64,000 bases of DNA from Paeniglutamicibacter sulfureus (GTDB lineage: Bacteria > Actinomycetota > Actinomycetes > Actinomycetales > Micrococcaceae), in NCBI RefSeq assembly GCF_030512175.1, contig NZ_JAULBL010000001.1, positions 62,001-126,000 on the forward strand. The letters are read 5' to 3'. The stretch's first letter is position 1; each line of letters begins with the position of its first letter. Shown one piece after another: positions 63,566-64,000 of the stretch. The notes under the pieces were generated by a model. The model was not told where the DNA came from. It saw nothing but the letters and a program-made list of their open reading frames with translations, and made no database searches. Both the position numbers and the translations under genes were made by a program.

Positions 63566-63642
63566 CCGCGCCGAAATTTGTTGCGAACCGCGGCAAATGC
63601 CCGTAAGTTACCTGTCAGTAAACAATGTGTGACCCGAACCAC

Positions 63643-63648
63643 TATGAT
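63643..63648 (+). promoter_or_regulatory. -10 box upstream of the acyl-CoA ligase
   Basis: TATGAT, close to the ideal -10 hexamer, lies 7 bases before an in-frame ATG at 63656. No -35 is visible. The AAGGAG-led ATG at 63716 is the more likely start. Confidence 0.4.
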
Positions 63649-63715
63649 GGGTGACATGGGGGAAGAGGGGTTGGCGGGCACGCCCAACACCGCCCCGGAA
63701 CCGAAGGAGCTCCAA

Positions 63716-64000
63716 ATGCAGGAATTAGCCGTCCCTCCGCTGGTGGAGAACCCGCCGCAGACCAACATCACCGACCTGCTCCTGCGCCATGCCCGGTCCG
63801 CCGCCGACCCGGCGCTGCTGTCCAAGCCGGGCCCGAACGGGACCTGGATCGACATGCCTGCCTCGGAGTTCGCGGCGGAGGCCTCCGCCCTGGCCAAGGG
63901 GTTCATCGCCTCCGGCATCGCCCCGGGGGCACGCATCGGCCTGATGGCCCGCACCCGCTACGAGTGGACGCTCGTCGACTTCGCCATCTGGTTCGCCGGC
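63716..64000 (+). CDS. long-chain acyl-CoA synthetase, N-terminal part
   Basis: A 95-codon 5' part of an AMP-dependent acyl-CoA ligase, cut by the window edge. It reads TNITDLLLRHARSAADPAL and GIAPGARIGLMARTRYEW, typical of the N-terminal domain of the FadD15-like group. AAGGAG lies 6 bases before the ATG. An in-frame ATG at 63656 behind TATGAT would add 20 unconserved residues. The ATP-binding motifs lie outside the window. Confidence 0.8.
   Translation, partial: MQELAVPPLVENPPQTNITDLLLRHARSAADPALLSKPGPNGTWIDMPASEFAAEASALAKGFIASGIAPGARIGLMARTRYEWTLVDFAIWFAG

Noticed and set aside
63656-63715. Upstream ATG as start of the acyl-CoA ligase
   Set aside because: The added residues are not family-like and the ATG at 63716 has an ideal AAGGAG site, although TATGAT upstream leaves some doubt.

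Overview
The window is chromosomal DNA of a high-G+C actinobacterium, most likely a member of the Micrococcaceae such as Arthrobacter or Paeniglutamicibacter. The evidence is the MtrA-MtrB-LpqB operon, a WhiB protein, class II DAHP synthase beside a PASTA kinase, a FolP2-type pterin enzyme, an actinobacterial tmRNA tag (ADSKRTDFALAA) and many leaderless starts. Genus-level placement is inference from gene order and protein style.

Layout. 0-10.2 kb (mostly minus strand) holds secA, a YcaQ-type glycosylase, hpf, comF and the envelope-stress operon mtrA-mtrB-lpqB. 10.4-13 kb has a six-span membrane protein, a MetE-like protein without obvious zinc ligands, and chorismate mutase. 13.2-18.7 kb is a complete oligopeptide ABC transporter with a palindromic operator. 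18.9-23 kb is an accessory-looking block: a small Cys/His protein, a DHFR-like reductase, a VOC protein, a GNAT acetyltransferase, and a stand-alone PheS-like ligase preceded by its own promoter, a leader ORF and alternative RNA helices. 23.2-25.6 kb is the tRNA thiolation pair (cysteine desulfurase, mnmA). 26.7-30.8 kb carries FolP2-like and RibD-like genes in tandem, a J-domain protein, trmL and an orphan RskA-like protein. 30.8-33.4 kb is etfB-etfA-PIG-L. 33.7-38.6 kb has a membrane HtrA protease divergent from a TPM-domain/PspA pair. 38.6-46.9 kb holds a decayed gene, ssrA, smpB, an M23 peptidase, ftsX, ftsE, scoB, scoA and prfB. 47.1-51.9 kb is a compact tad pilus operon, divergent from a 1371-residue FHA-FtsK/EssC-like ATPase. 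56.4-64 kb has a membrane protein, whiB, a PASTA kinase, aroG, a PlsC acyltransferase, an esterase, a two-span protein and the start of an acyl-CoA ligase.

Functional links. SecA, HtrA, the TPM/PspA pair, MtrAB-LpqB, FtsEX with its M23 peptidase, and the kinase all serve the cell envelope. ssrA, smpB, prfB and hpf serve ribosome rescue, termination and hibernation. AroG and chorismate mutase belong to aromatic amino acid synthesis.

The most notable signals are the PheS-like ligase with its leader region, eleven starts with a TAnnnT box 6-8 bases upstream (leaderless mRNAs), and an EssC-like motor without visible secretion partners. No tRNA, rRNA, CRISPR array, insertion sequence or prophage was found. 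Bases 1-57 show no gene.
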